From: AC-43 sp963728855 | GTDB lineage: Bacteria; Actinomycetota; Actinomycetes; Mycobacteriales; Micromonosporaceae | Assembly (NCBI GenBank): GCA_963728855.1 | Contig: CAVSLN010000001.1 | Coordinates: forward strand, 809,966 to 873,965 | DNA length: 64,000 bases | Direction of reading: 5' to 3' | Part shown: positions 51,153 through 59,135 of the stretch, in pieces | Numbering within the stretch: the first letter of the stretch is position 1 | Layout of the letters: the number at the start of each line of letters is the position of its first letter | The notes under the pieces: generated by a model | Told to the model about the DNA's origin: nothing | The model's database searches: none | What the model saw: only the letters and a program-made list of their open reading frames with translations | Program-made: the position numbers and the translations under genes

Positions 51153-52715
51153 TTACCGGCTCGGCAGGTCGACCCAGGAGGGGCCGGCCAGCGTGATCGG
51201 GTGTACCCCGCTGTTGGCGTCGAGGAACAGCGGGTCCCTGGTGTCCAGGACCAGGGCGAGGCGGTGCCCGGCCGGTACGTCGTACGCGGTCACCGGGAAC
51301 GCCGCCTCGACCGGGCCGACCGGCGCCACCCAGGTGACCGGGGCGGTGGCCACCAGCCGGCCGGTACCCCAGGCATCCTCGTCGTACAGGTAACCGACGA
51401 CCGTACCGGTGGCCGGCGCCGACTCCAGCGAGAGGTGCATGCGCGGGATGCCGCAGATGGCCGTACCGGACGGCAGCGCCCCGCTCTGCCACACCGCCCC
51501 GTTGACCCGGCTCACGCTCGGCAGCCAGTCGGTGGGCGGGATCCCGCTCAGCGCCTCGAACCCGTTGGACAGGATGGCCACCCCGGCGTCGGCCGTGGTG
51601 TCCAGCCCGGTCCAGACCGGCCGGGTCCAGCCGGCGTCGGGTACCGGACTGGTGAGCGGTCCGGTACCGGTGTACCACGGCACGTCGCCCATGCCGTACC
51701 GGGTGACCGGGGCCGAGGCGTGCGCCCAGTCCGCGTACCCCTCGATCGCTCCAGACTCGCGGACCCGCAGCAGGACGGGCGGCTCCATGGCAATGCCGGT
51801 GTCCACAGTGGACAGATACTGGTCGAACCATCGCCGTGCGCTCGTCCAGACGTGGTTGTCCAGTCCGGCCAGGCCCGACGCCTCGACCACCGCGTGGTCC
51901 CCGGCGGCCAGCTCCAGCCGCTTCGGCCCGGTCAGCCCGGCGAAGAAGTCCACCAGCGGGTTGGGCCCGAAGAGGCTGTCGCCGTACGAGTTCGCGATCA
52001 GGATCGCGGGATGGTGCGCGTTGATCGCCGGCAGGTACGTCGCCGCCGACCGTACCCGCGCCCACGTCTGGATCGCTGCCTGGTTACGGTTGGCGAAGTA
52101 GTCGGAGATCATCTGGTTCAGCTCGGCGCTCGGCCGGCCGGTCAGCGTCGCCAGCGCCTGGAGCAGGAAGACCGCCTGCGGATGCCGGGTCTGGTTGGCG
52201 TATAAGGCGTCGACCAGGTCGGTCCAGCACGACATGGCGACCACGGCGTGGATGCGCGCGTCGAACCCGGCCGCGACCAGGCTGATCCCCGCGCCGTACG
52301 AGATCCCGGCCAGCCCTATCCGGTCCGGGTCGGCACCGCTGTGCGCGGTCAGCCAGTCCAGCACGCTCGACACGTCGGCGATGTCCTTCGGCCCGGCGGT
52401 GTCGATCTCCCCACCGGACCCCCAGAACCCCCGCGTCGTGTACGACAGCACCGTGTACCCGCCCCGCGCCAGCCGATCGGCCTGCGCCAGGTACTCCGCG
52501 TCGTTCAGCCCCCAGCTCGCGACGAAGACGACCGCCGGGTGGGGTCCGGGGCTGGTCGGCTCGATGATGTTGGCCTTCAGCAGAGCGCCATCGGTGGCCG
52601 TGATGTTCACGGCCCGGAACCCGGTGGTAGCCGCCTCGGCGCTCGCTGGGAGCGCGGCCGCCGTGGTGGCAGGGACAAGAGACAGAAGAAGAAAGGGTAC
52701 GGCCCGTCCACGCAT
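51153..52715 (-). CDS. Secreted CocE/NonD-type alpha/beta hydrolase (X-Pro dipeptidyl-peptidase fold)
   Basis: 520 residues. Signal peptide (FLLLSLVPATTAAALPASAEA). Alpha/beta hydrolase with nucleophile in DRIGLAGISYGAGISLVAAG (GxSxG), SYTTRGFWGSGGEIDTAGPK, and GDHAVVEASGLAGLDNHVW around the acid/His, then a C-terminal jelly-roll (RMHLSLESAPATGTVVGYLY). Family acts on esters, acyl amides or X-Pro peptides. The palindrome GTCCACAGTGGAC (51801-51813) encodes Ser-Thr-Val-Asp here. Confidence 0.85.
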   Translation of the reverse strand: MRGRAVPFLLLSLVPATTAAALPASAEAATTGFRAVNITATDGALLKANIIEPTSPGPHPAVVFVASWGLNDAEYLAQADRLARGGYTVLSYTTRGFWGSGGEIDTAGPKDIADVSSVLDWLTAHSGADPDRIGLAGISYGAGISLVAAGFDARIHAVVAMSCWTDLVDALYANQTRHPQAVFLLQALATLTGRPSAELNQMISDYFANRNQAAIQTWARVRSAATYLPAINAHHPAILIANSYGDSLFGPNPLVDFFAGLTGPKRLELAAGDHAVVEASGLAGLDNHVWTSARRWFDQYLSTVDTGIAMEPPVLLRVRESGAIEGYADWAHASAPVTRYGMGDVPWYTGTGPLTSPVPDAGWTRPVWTGLDTTADAGVAILSNGFEALSGIPPTDWLPSVSRVNGAVWQSGALPSGTAICGIPRMHLSLESAPATGTVVGYLYDEDAWGTGRLVATAPVTWVAPVGPVEAAFPVTAYDVPAGHRLALVLDTRDPLFLDANSGVHPITLAGPSWVDLPSR

Positions 52716-52966
52716 GGCACCCTCGCCAGGTCGAAGTTACCCACAAGTAGCACCGGTGTTACTGGAGGGTAACGTCAAGGTGCGTCTGGCCACAAGAGTG
52801 AAAGTCGCCGATATCTTTCGGGTACGGCCAGCCGGTCCGACCCGTTCGGGATGCCCCTGCGCGCCCGCCTGGTCGACCGTGTACAGTGATGCCCCGTGCG
52901 ACCCGCCGGGCGGGCCGGGGTACTCGATGTCCCTGGGGGTGCCGCCCGGGTAAAGTGGACGCGCAG

Positions 52967-53050
52967 GTCCGAGTGGCGGAATGGCAGACGCGCTAGCTTG
53001 AGGTGCTAGTGCCCGCATAGGGCGTGGGGGTTCAAGTCCCCCCTCGGACA
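52967..53050 (+). tRNA. tRNA-Leu (anticodon GAG)
   Basis: Acceptor GTCCGAG (52967-52973) pairs CTCGGAC (53043-53049), A at 53050 as discriminator and no encoded CCA. Anticodon stem CTAGC/GCTAG encloses loop TTGAGGT, giving anticodon GAG. A long variable arm (type II tRNA) and T arm GGGGGTTCAAGTCCCCC are present. The 250 bases before it hold no gene and no clear promoter. The recombinase gene on the other strand ends inside its T arm, so this is the probable attachment site of the element to the right. Confidence 0.95.
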
Positions 53051-54764
53051 CGAACCATTTCCCAACGGTGCGCGCCTAGATCAGCTTGGGCGTACACCTT
53101 TTGTGTGTCGGGGTGGTAGGTCAGCCGTAGGCCGAGTTGGCGGTACACCTCTGCCTTGTCGGCGGGGTCGGCCTCGGCGAGGGCGACGACGATGTCGCCG
53201 AGAGCGTGGACGAGGTTGGCGATCTCGTCGCGGCTCATGCGGCGGGTGCTGGTGGGTTGGTCGTTGTCGTGATCGAGTTGTGCCTGGGCGCGGATGCGTT
53301 CGGCTTGGGTTTGGGTGATCCACGACGTGACCAGTGCCGGGTCGCCGCCAGCGTCGAGGACTGCCCGGTAGCGTTTGATCTTGGCGTCGCATTCGGCGAT
53401 GACGGCTTGCGCGCGGCTGGTGGCCGGGCTGGCGGGGTCGGGGCCGTACTGGTCGGCCATGGCGGTGATGGTGTGCTCGCGCTGGTCGGGTGCGAAGACC
53501 TGGGTCAGCCAGGCGTCGACCGAACCGATGACCGCGTCCTCGCGCATGATGACGTTGCGCGGGTGTCCGACCTTGTTCGCCAGCGCGTATTCCTGGGGGA
53601 AGCGGCACCGGTAGTAGGCCGACCCGTGGGAGTGCTGGCCCTGCATCTTGCGTTGACACACGGCGCAGTCGACCGCGCCTCGAAAGACGTAGGGGTGGCG
53701 GGTGCGGTGCTGCTTGTGTTGGCCGCCGCGTGCGCTGCCTCGGCTGGTGAGGATGTCCTGGGCGCGGGTGAAGGTGTCGTCGTCGATGAGCGGCTCGTGC
53801 GCCAGCTCTTTGGAGGTGATCCACTGGTCGGGCTTGTTCCAGCGCATCACGCTGGTGTGGCCATCGCCACGTCCTCGACGTTCATCAGGATCTCGTCGGT
53901 GCGCTGCTTGTTCCAGACCTGCCGTCCGGTGTAGCGGGGGTTGGTCAGGATGGCGCGTACCGCGCTCTTGGACCAGGCGATCCCGGAGCGGTGCCGGTTG
54001 CGGGCGGGGTCGTGCGCCGACGGCGATGCGATGGCATCGCCGGTCAGTCCTTCGGCGATGAGGAACAGGCCGTTGCCGGCGAGGAACTCCGCGAAGATGC
54101 GCCGCACGACCGGGGCGGCCGTTTCGTCTGGGGTCAACGCGTGCAACCGCCTGCCGTCGGCGGCCTTGGCGGGGTTGGGGTGCGGACCGATGTCTTTGAG
54201 GGTGTAGCCGTAGGGCGGACGGCCGCCGAGGTAGCGGCCTTCCAGGTGCGTCTGGGCGGCCATCGCGGAACGCACGCGGATCTTGACGCGGTTGCGCTCG
54301 CCCTTGCTCATGCCGCCGTAGACGGACATGACCAGTTCGTGTGCCTCGTTGCTCGGGTCGATCGCACCGCCGATCTCTGGCACCCACAGCTCGACGCCGT
54401 AGTGCTCGAACAGCGGCAGGGTCAGACCGAACTGGTTGCCGTAGAAGGCGCGATGTGGCTCACCGATGACCACCCTGTGGAACCCACGGTTAGGGTCGCG
54501 CAGGGCGGCCAGGAGCAGGCTGGCCTCGGGTCGCCGCTGCCAGGGCAGCGAGCGGCTGTCGCCGATGTCGAAGAACTCGACGGTGATCCGACCATGGTGT
54601 GGGGCTATCAAGGTGTTCGCGCGGGTGAGCTGCCAGATCCGTGACGACTCGGGGTCTTGGTTGTCCTCGGTGGAGACCCGGCCATAGAACGCGAAGTCCA
54701 GGACGGGAGGGTCGAAGCTTTCCCGCTGGATGTCGCGGTGTACCCGGTCAGCGTCGATGTTCAT
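53032..54764 (-). pseudogene. Large serine recombinase (integrase), one frameshift
   Basis: ATG at 54764. Catalytic domain: nucleophile Ser in DFAFYGRVSTEDNQDPESSR, VVIGEPHRAFYGNQ, then MSKGERNRVKIRVRSAM. Recombinase domain (RYLGGRPPYGYTLKDIGPHP, IAWSKSAVRAILTNPRYTGR), zinc ribbon (VDCAVCQRKMQGQHSHGSAY) and coiled coil. One base is missing near 53862 in a G run; the corrected protein is about 578 residues. The last codons (Arg-Gly-Gly-Thr-stop) lie inside the tRNA-Leu gene. It would integrate and excise the element; use of a tRNA target is more usual for tyrosine recombinases. Confidence 0.82.
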
Positions 54765-54987
54765 GGTGGTCGTTGGTTCCCTTCGACGGTTCGGCCTGTG
54801 CGTTGCGTTTGGCGTACACGTTGACCAGAAGCCGCAGCAGGGCGCGTGCGGCGGCCGGTGACAGCACCGGCCGCACCGGTGGAACGATCACCGCGCGCAC
54901 GCCCGACGGCGGCTGGGGCGTCGACGTGTCGACCGTCCATGGACGCCCCGCCTCATCTGGTTCGTCAAGGCCGGGCTGGCTCGTCAC
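54748..54987 (-). CDS. Small protein coupled to the recombinase, unknown function
   Basis: 79 residues from GTG at 54987, which overlaps the preceding stop (GTGA). The middle part is Pro/Val-rich and the C-terminus has an amphipathic helix (SPAAARALLRLLVNVYAKRN). Its end overlaps the recombinase start by 17 bases. Tight coupling argues for a real gene, perhaps a recombination directionality or regulatory factor, which is inference only. Confidence 0.6.
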   Translation of the reverse strand: MTSQPGLDEPDEAGRPWTVDTSTPQPPSGVRAVIVPPVRPVLSPAAARALLRLLVNVYAKRNAQAEPSKGTNDHHEHRR

Positions 54988-55211
54988 CGCCGCCCCCACT
55001 GCTCGCGTCGTACAGGGGCGTTCCGAGCAGGGCAGGGCGGGTGCTCGGCTACCGGCCATCCAACGGTCGCCGCACGGACGAGCCGACTAGACCGGTGCGC
55101 GGCGGCAACCGCGACCGTGTGTTCAATCGGCGAGCACCCGCGTAGGTGCAGCACCGCTTCGACGGCGCACGCCTCGACGAACGACGCTGCCGCGATAGCG
55201 TGCCCGTTCAT
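54984..55211 (-). CDS. Small hypothetical protein between methyltransferase and recombinase genes
   Basis: 75 residues from ATG at 55211. The ATG overlaps the methyltransferase TGA (ATGA) and its own stop overlaps the next GTG start, so it belongs to a chain of overlapping genes. It has an Ala/Val-rich N-terminal helix (IAAASFVEACAVEAVLHLRG) with two Cys. No family recognised; the evidence is the double translational coupling. Confidence 0.55.
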   Translation of the reverse strand: MNGHAIAAASFVEACAVEAVLHLRGCSPIEHTVAVAAAHRSSRLVRAATVGWPVAEHPPCPARNAPVRREQWGRR

Positions 55212-56158
55212 CCCGACACCGCCTCGGCCGAATTGGCACGAGGGCGGGCCTCAAACACAACGACGTCCTCGTGCTGGAGGAGCCATTGCGGGTCGCCGTC
55301 GGCGATGGCGGCGCGGACGTTGCGCTGTTGGAAGAACGAGGCGCGGGGTACGAGCCGTTCGTTGCGGATGCCGGCGATGAGGGCGGCGCATTCCTCGTGT
55401 AGGTGCAGCCCGGCGTTGATGCCGGCGGCGACGACCATGCCGGGGATGTCGACCAGTTCGCCGTGGCGGCGGTAGGGGCGGGCGGTGATGGCGACGTGCC
55501 CGCCGGGGCGCAGGATCGCCGCACACCCGGTGAGGATATGGGTGAACCCTTCGGCCAGCTCGTCGTGGTGGCGGTAGGCGAGGTTACCGGCGTCGCCGCC
55601 GTAGCGGTGGTTGATCTTTGCGACCTTGCCCCGCCGGGGGCCGGGGGTGCGGACGTGGCCGTGGGTGGACGGCCCGTACGGCGGGGAGGTGACCACCAAC
55701 GCGATCCGCCCATGCAACTCGGGTGGGATCAGCGCGGGCAGGTGCCGCGAGTCGCCCTGGACGACCTGCCCGAGGCCGGCGGCACCCTGGGCGGTGGCGA
55801 GGCGGATGTTGCCGGCGGCGAGGGCCGCCCAGCGGGCCTCGTACTCCACGCCGATGCCGTGGCGGCCCAGGTGCATCGCCTCCACGACGGTGGTGAAGAT
55901 GCCGGCCATCGGGTCGCACACCCACTCGCCGATCTCGGTGTAGGTGTTGATCAGGTAGCGGGCGATGGACGGCAGCATCTTGCCCGGATGGGCGAGGGAC
56001 TCGGGGGTGTACCGGCCGCGTCGCTGCTCGCGCGAGCAGACCTGCCCGGTCACGAACACCGAGCCCTGCCGGGCGGGGGCAGTGGCCGGGCCTCGACCGG
56101 GGCTGGGCACGGTTGCGGCCGTCACCGGCGGCGTGAGCAGGACGGTCGACTCAGGCAT
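55208..56158 (-). CDS. Site-specific DNA methyltransferase (amino-methyltransferase)
   Basis: 316 residues, ATG at 56158 inside the end of the preceding gene (8-base overlap). Motif X-like HPGKMLPSIARYLINTYTEI, motif I as VCDPMAGIFTTVVEAMHLGR followed by GIGVEYE, then catalytic motif IV VVTSPPYGPST, and RPGGHVAITARPYRR. The S-PPY form points to N4-cytosine or N6-adenine methylation, and the X-I-IV order is that of the gamma class. No restriction endonuclease is nearby, so it probably protects or marks the element's own DNA. Confidence 0.83.
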   Translation of the reverse strand: MPESTVLLTPPVTAATVPSPGRGPATAPARQGSVFVTGQVCSREQRRGRYTPESLAHPGKMLPSIARYLINTYTEIGEWVCDPMAGIFTTVVEAMHLGRHGIGVEYEARWAALAAGNIRLATAQGAAGLGQVVQGDSRHLPALIPPELHGRIALVVTSPPYGPSTHGHVRTPGPRRGKVAKINHRYGGDAGNLAYRHHDELAEGFTHILTGCAAILRPGGHVAITARPYRRHGELVDIPGMVVAAGINAGLHLHEECAALIAGIRNERLVPRASFFQQRNVRAAIADGDPQWLLQHEDVVVFEARPRANSAEAVSG

Positions 56159-56873
56159 CGCTGCCTCCCACGCGGCGCTGGAAGGCGAGGAGCTTGTGGT
56201 GCGACGGCTGGTGCCGGCCGTCGAGCAGGGCCGCCGCAGGGGTGTCCGCGGTGTCGGGCATCGCCCGAGGTTCGTGCTCCGACAGCGGCACCAGCGGCAC
56301 GAGGAACTCCTGCTGCCAGGTCAGGCCGGCGGTGCGGGCGGCGGCGATGACCGTGGCCCGGTGGCTGACCCGACCGTCGGTCGGGCCGTGCGCGGTCAAC
56401 GCGGCGAGCAGGTATCCGCCGGGGCGCAGCATGGTCCGCCAGGTGTGCATGGCGCGGGTCATGGCGTGCAGGTCCAGGCTGTACGCGCCCGCGCGGGGCA
56501 GCCTCGCCAGGATGAGCCCGGTGCGCGGGTGGCCGAAGATCCGCCGGGCCGGCGGTGCCGGCCGCGCCCGACGGCGGTCTCCGTCGGTCGTCAGGTGTAC
56601 GGGCTGGCGGCCGAGGAACCGCGCCGCGCTGGCGATCGTGGGGTGCTCGTCCAGCTCGATGACGAGGTCGCCGCGTTCGGTGTAGGTGGCGATGAGACGG
56701 GCGATGTCGTTGGGCTGTATCCCGCACCAGTCGGCCGGCGCGGCCGGGGCCGGTGCGTCCGCCGACCGGGGACGGCGGCGGTGCGGGGTGGGAAGGAAGA
56801 TGGCGACCGGCACCGGCGGTAGGCCGGAACCGGCGGGTGTGGAACGAGTCTGCGACATGGGCGTGTGGGCCAC
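56151..56873 (-). CDS. Degenerate methyltransferase-like protein, partner of the next gene
   Basis: 240 residues. It parallels its neighbour: IQPNDIARLIATYTERGDLV (as motif X), IELDEHPTIASAARFLGRQP where DP-x-G should stand, GLILARLP where SPPY should stand, then TMLRPGGYLLAALTAHGPTD and a matching C-terminus. So the Rossmann-like fold appears kept while the SAM-binding and catalytic motifs are gone. It may be a target-recognition or regulatory subunit. First gene of the minus-strand operon, 26 bases from the inverted repeat at 56899. The start may also be MSQTRSTP, 15 bases downstream. Confidence 0.65.
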   Translation of the reverse strand: MAHTPMSQTRSTPAGSGLPPVPVAIFLPTPHRRRPRSADAPAPAAPADWCGIQPNDIARLIATYTERGDLVIELDEHPTIASAARFLGRQPVHLTTDGDRRRARPAPPARRIFGHPRTGLILARLPRAGAYSLDLHAMTRAMHTWRTMLRPGGYLLAALTAHGPTDGRVSHRATVIAAARTAGLTWQQEFLVPLVPLSEHEPRAMPDTADTPAAALLDGRHQPSHHKLLAFQRRVGGSDA

Positions 56874-56898
56874 GGCCGCTGACGAACGCTGACACTAG

Positions 56899-56928
56899 GG
56901 GATTACAAAAATCAAGATCGAGTTGGAA
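56899..56928 (-). promoter_or_regulatory. Left copy of the 30-bp inverted repeat (candidate shared operator)
   Basis: Core GATTACAAAAATCAAGATCG (56901-56920), preceded by GG and followed by one mismatch and GTTGGAA. It matches 59106-59135 in the opposite orientation at 29 of 30 positions. It stands 26 bases upstream of the methyltransferase operon start. It shares CAAGATC with the repeats at 57-58 kb. Confidence 0.75.
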
Positions 56929-57127
56929 CGCGGCTGTCATGGCCGCCGCTTCCCGCGCCAGACACGAGGCGCCCACGGCACCCATGAACAAGATCAATTG
57001 CCTGGTTGGGTCCACGCGGTTCAGGGCGTGCGAACGCACGCCGGGTGCACACCGAACCCGCAGCATTCGCCGGTCGGGAGCCGTTGCGGTGGGCGAGCAT
57101 GAGCCCACGGCCACGGCGGTCGGGAAG

Positions 57128-57337
57128 ATGGGGCTGGTCTGCGAGACGGCGGAACGGGTCCTCGACAGCGAACACGGACAAGCCGCGACAACGAGCCAGG
57201 TCGCCGCGAGCGCCGGACTTCCGCGCCCAGAACTGACGTGCTGCCTGGACCTGCTGCTGGTGGCCGCTCGGTGTCCACGCGGTCCGAGCCGGCGATCCCA
57301 CAGCGACCAGCGGTGCCGGCGTCGAACCCTTCATTGA
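57128..57337 (+). CDS. Possible small HTH-containing protein
   Basis: 69 residues from ATG at 57128. VCETAERVLDSEHGQAATTS then QVAASAGLPRPELTCCLDLL resembles a helix-turn-helix, and most third codon positions are G or C. The binding site is poor and the C-terminus is Arg-rich and not domain-like, so the gene may be decayed or spurious. Confidence 0.35.
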   Translation: MGLVCETAERVLDSEHGQAATTSQVAASAGLPRPELTCCLDLLLVAARCPRGPSRRSHSDQRCRRRTLH

Positions 57338-57523
57338 CACCCCCTTTGATCATTGCGCCGCTCCGTCCGGTAGTGCCGCACGATCAGCGTCCGCACCCGG
57401 GACCGGGATAGCGCCTCGGCGGCTGGTTCAACCCTGGAACTTCGCGGCAGGAACACGCGAGCGTTGGGTGGTTGGACACGGTGCGTGGTCGCCGATGCCG
57501 CCTTGAACAAGATCATCGACTGG

Positions 57524-57812
57524 TTGAACACGCAGCTCACGACGGGCACGCGACGCGCGAGGTGATGGCGCGCAGGATCAACAGTCCGTAGCTCTGGCCG
57601 GGATCTCCCACACTCCCGGTGGGCGCGGGTTGAACAAGATCAGATACGGGGTTGAACAAGATCCTCGCCAGCTTGAACAAGATCACCGGATGGGTTGAAC
57701 ACGCAGCTCACGACGGGTGCGCGGTGCGCGAGGTGATGGCGCGCAGGATCACCGGCCCGTAGCTCTGGCCGGGATCGTTTGTGCTCCGGGTGGGCGGGGG
57801 TTGAACAAGATC
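57524..57812. repeat. Direct duplication of about 118 bp within the iteron region
   Basis: 57524-57641 and 57695-57812 are diverged copies: both start with TTGAACACGCAGCTCACGAC, contain GCGAGGTGATGGCGCGCAGG and GTAGCTCTGGCCGGGATC, and end with TTGAACAAGATC. The copy offset is 171 bases. The repeat cluster grew by segmental duplication. Confidence 0.7.
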
Positions 57813-58121
57813 CTCCGTGGGCTTGAACAAGATCAGAAATAGCATGAACAAGATCGCCGGAGGGTTGAACACGATCAACACGGCGTGCGTGGCGGCTTGA
57901 ACACGCCGGACGAGGGTTGAACACCGGCCCGGATGACACCGGCGGGACGCTCATCCGCGTCGATGTGACGGGGATCTTGTTCAAGGTGGCGTTCCTGGCG
58001 CCTCACCGATGCCGGTCAGTCGGTCGCGCGGCGCCTTGAACACGCAGGCCGGCGGGTTGAACACGCCCAGGATGCGCGGCCTTGCGCGCGGCCGTGGCGG
58101 CGATGGTCACGGGCGCCGGGC

Positions 58122-58150
58122 GGGGGTTGACCACGCCCTGTTCAACCCCC
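58122..58150. other. Hairpin with iteron half-sites upstream of the HTH gene
   Basis: GGGGGTTGA (58122-58130) and TCAACCCCC (58142-58150) form a 9-bp stem with an 11-base loop. Here the repeats switch from forward to reverse orientation, about 110 bases before the HTH gene start, so it may be an operator or an origin hairpin. Confidence 0.5.
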
Positions 58151-58259
58151 ACCAAGGTCGATCTTGTTCAAGATGTGTTCAAGCCGAGTGATGGCGTGGT
58201 GGTGCACGTCGGGCGGCCCTAGCCGCCGACCCAATCCCACCGCCACTCGGGAGTTCACC

Positions 58260-59081
58260 ATGCCCAATCACGCCCACCGCCGTGCCCGCGAGCCGCGGCC
58301 GACCTCCGCTGAACTGCTGGATGAGATCGAGTACCGGTTCCGGCTGTGTGGTGAGGGACCGAAGCCGCTGTCGGTCGACGGCCGAGCGCTCGGCCACGGC
58401 CTGCCGCGCCGGCTGATCCCGCTGCCGGAGCTGTCGGCGATTCTGATGCACCCTTCGGCCAGCTTCGCCGCGCGGGACGTGGCGTGGCGCCTGCTGGTGA
58501 CCAACGCCCGGACCGGTGACAAGCCGTGGATCGCCGGTGCCGTCGGGGTGGCCCTGCCGGGCCTGCGCTACAAGGCGTACCTGCTGTCGCTGAACTTCAC
58601 CGGCGACGCGCAAGCCGCCCTGGTCACCGAGTTCGTCAAGGCGCTGCGCACGGTCGAGGTCGACCAGCCCGGGGTGGTCGGCGCGCTGCTGTCCACGGCG
58701 TTCTCCAAGGCCCGCGCCGCCCTGCGTGACGAGCAGCCGGCCGCCTGCGGGGAGGTCACCTTCGCCCCGGGCTCGGTGCTGCCCCCGGCCCCGTTCGGGC
58801 ACCCGGACTTCGTGCTCGCCCGTGCCGTCCGGGCCGGGGTGATCACGACCGAGGAGGCCGACATGATCGGCGCGATGCGCCTGGAAGGCGTCAGCGTCGT
58901 CGAGTACGCCGAGCGGGTCGGCGTGTCCCGGTGGATGGTCTACAAGCGACGCCGGTCCGCCGAACACCGCATCGCCGCCGCGATCGAGGCCGGAACATTG
59001 TCGGACCCGTACGCCGAGGTCATCGCCGAGGCCACCCTCACCACGCTGCCGGAGCCGTCCCGCACCCGCCGCCGGCCGTGA
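58260..59081 (+). CDS. HTH protein of the mobile element
   Basis: 273 residues from ATG at 58260 behind GGGAG. The first ~180 residues are an all-helical domain (LIPLPELSAILMHPSASFAA, YLLSLNFTGDAQAALVTEFV) of no known family; the C-terminus has a sigma-region-4-like HTH (ITTEEADMIGAMRLEGVSVV then EYAERVGVSRWMVYKRRRSA). It lies between the iterons and the right inverted repeat and is the best candidate to bind them, as a replication, partition or transfer regulator. That role is inferred from position. Confidence 0.72.
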   Translation: MPNHAHRRAREPRPTSAELLDEIEYRFRLCGEGPKPLSVDGRALGHGLPRRLIPLPELSAILMHPSASFAARDVAWRLLVTNARTGDKPWIAGAVGVALPGLRYKAYLLSLNFTGDAQAALVTEFVKALRTVEVDQPGVVGALLSTAFSKARAALRDEQPAACGEVTFAPGSVLPPAPFGHPDFVLARAVRAGVITTEEADMIGAMRLEGVSVVEYAERVGVSRWMVYKRRRSAEHRIAAAIEAGTLSDPYAEVIAEATLTTLPEPSRTRRRP

Positions 59082-59105
59082 ACCCACCGGCCCTGACCTG
59101 CGCCA

Positions 59106-59135
59106 TTCCAACCCGATCTTGATTTTTGTAATCCC
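59106..59135 (+). promoter_or_regulatory. Right copy of the 30-bp inverted repeat (candidate shared operator)
   Basis: CGATCTTGATTTTTGTAATC (59114-59133) plus CC, preceded by TTCCAAC and one mismatch. It is the reverse complement of the copy at 56899-56928. It faces the pilin/TrbL operon. A second palindrome GGCACC-T-GGTGCC lies at 59203-59215 in the same leader; no gene is seen in 59082-59369. Confidence 0.75.

Larger units (their letters stand above)
57503..58184. repeat. Iteron-like repeat region, two motif families
   Basis: Type A TTGAACAAGATC is found forward at 57503, 57630, 57652, 57673, 57801, 57823 and with A first at 57844 (an outlying one at 56984), and reverse at 57973-57984 and 58160-58171. 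Type B TTGAACACG is at 57524, 57695, 57865, 57897, 58036 and 58057, with near-matches at 57917 and 58127. Within clusters the spacing is 21-22 bases, i.e. two helical turns. This is the pattern of a protein-nucleating site such as a plasmid-type origin, partition site or regulator array. There is no sizable gene in 57338-58259. Confidence 0.8.

Noticed and set aside
56912..57340. Minus-strand 142-residue frame in the control region
   Set aside because: Codon pattern and composition are not gene-like and it lies over the candidate small HTH gene on the other strand.
57640..57984. Minus-strand 114-residue frame
   Set aside because: It is made of translated repeat units (FNPSGDLVQ-type) and has no independent coding signal.
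57503..58184. CRISPR array
   Set aside because: Repeats are only 9-12 bases, spacers about 9-10 bases, orientation switches and no cas gene is near; this fits iterons.
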